DNA of 43,900 nucleotides from Candidatus Bacteroides merdigallinarum (GTDB lineage: Bacteria > Bacteroidota > Bacteroidia > Bacteroidales > Bacteroidaceae): positions 1-43,900 of the forward strand of contig DXBX01000031.1 in assembly GCA_019116285.1 (NCBI GenBank). Direction: 5' to 3'. A program made the position numbers and the translations under genes. The notes under the pieces are model-generated. The model was not told where the DNA came from and did no database searches. It was given only the letters and a program-made list of their open reading frames with translations. Of the stretch, positions 43,490 through 43,900 are shown in pieces; the stretch's first letter is position 1; the number at the start of each line of letters is the position of its first letter.

Positions 43490-43900
43490 GCGGTGTATCC
43501 ACATATATACTATAGGTATAATGAACCCGTTGAGCGCGGTGGATGTCAGCAGGCCGCCGAGGATGACCTTCGCCATGGGGCTCTGGATCTCGTTGCCGGA
43601 CAGGTCGCTGCCCAACGCCAGCGGGATGAGCGCCAAGGCCGAGCAGAGCGCCGTCATCAGGATGGGGTTCAGACGGTCCAGCGAACCGCGGATGACGCTC
43701 TCGCGCAGCGGGTAGCCCTCGACCTGCTGCAGGTGGTTGTAGTGGCTGATGAGCAACATGCCGTTGCGCGTGGCGATGCCGAAGAGCGAGATGAATCCGA
43801 TGACCGCCGGGATGCTGACCTCGCCCGTGGTCAGGAGCAGGGCGAACACGCCGCCTATCAGCGCCAGGGGCAGGTTGATGAGGATGATGAGGCTCTCCCG
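43469..43900 (-). CDS. CzcA/CusA-like heavy-metal RND pump, C-terminal part
   Basis: Only the last 143 codons lie inside the window; the gene continues past 43900. The segment has two hydrophobic stretches (LIILINLPLALIGGVFALLL, then the PAVIGFISLFGIATRNGMLLISHYNHL signature of CzcA/CusA pumps) and GSLDRLNPILMTALCSALALIPLAL. The 'ATRNG' form and 'ISHYNHL' fit heavy-metal efflux pumps of the Czc/Cus/Nrk group. The final residues HRTRGREG are encoded by the first repeat unit (43467-43489), and its TGA stop overlaps the first mini-ORF start. Metal specificity is not readable. Confidence 0.88.
   Translation of the reverse strand, partial: RESLIILINLPLALIGGVFALLLTTGEVSIPAVIGFISLFGIATRNGMLLISHYNHLQQVEGYPLRESVIRGSLDRLNPILMTALCSALALIPLALGSDLSGNEIQSPMAKVILGGLLTSTALNGFIIPIVYMWIHRTRGREG

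Overview
The window looks like chromosome of a gut-type Bacteroidales species (Bacteroides or a close relative). The reasons are a SusC/SusD pair, a Bacteroides-type serine palmitoyltransferase, class-typical lipoprotein signals, and many promoters of the form TTTG ... TAnnTTTG with the -7 box read directly in the sequence. No rRNA, tRNA, transposase, integrase or CRISPR array was recognised.

Layout. Positions 1-1980 are an AT-rich, decayed island: two HEPN-type proteins (one beheaded), a multiply frameshifted DUF5131 (phage gp37/gp68-like) relic and a DUF1016 nuclease stub. From 2319 the core genome begins: groES-groEL, a threonine aldolase, cbpA-cbpM. A SusC/SusD pair (minus) is divergent from a GH20 hexosaminidase lipoprotein. 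Next come a three-gene toxin-antitoxin-like cassette (DUF3990 in the centre) and a divergent SF1 helicase. The minus-strand operon ilvD-ilvB-ilvN-acyl-ACP thioesterase-ilvC follows, then a DUF3737 gene, serine palmitoyltransferase divergent from a lipid kinase, aspS and a GtrA-like protein. After these are the agmatine-to-putrescine genes aguA-aguB, and frr-rsgA followed by an RND efflux set (membrane fusion protein, RND pump, TolC-like). The right end holds a helix-turn-helix-like unknown, a lone AT-rich secreted protein wedged between two copies of the pyrH 3' end, pyrH, and a CzcC-like outer-membrane protein preceded by the end of a CzcA/CusA pump.

Three observations stand out. (1) Between the czcA-like stop and the czcC-like gene lie eight exact 23-bp units (43306-43489). 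Each unit forms a small hairpin and carries a stop-start overlap (ATGA or GTGA). On the coding strand they make an unbroken relay of seven 8-codon mini-ORFs, from the pump's own stop codon into an ATG in frame with the downstream gene. (2) The ilv operon has a complete attenuator: consensus promoter, a 25-residue leader peptide with 12 Val/Ile/Leu, an intrinsic terminator, and an antiterminator arm that contains the leader stop codon. (3) The last 92 bp of pyrH are duplicated with mostly synonymous differences, flanking a single foreign-looking gene, which suggests insertion at the pyrH 3' end.

Two further 22-24-bp degenerate tandem arrays lie just after cbpM and after the helicase gene. Function calls rest on motif recognition without database searches.
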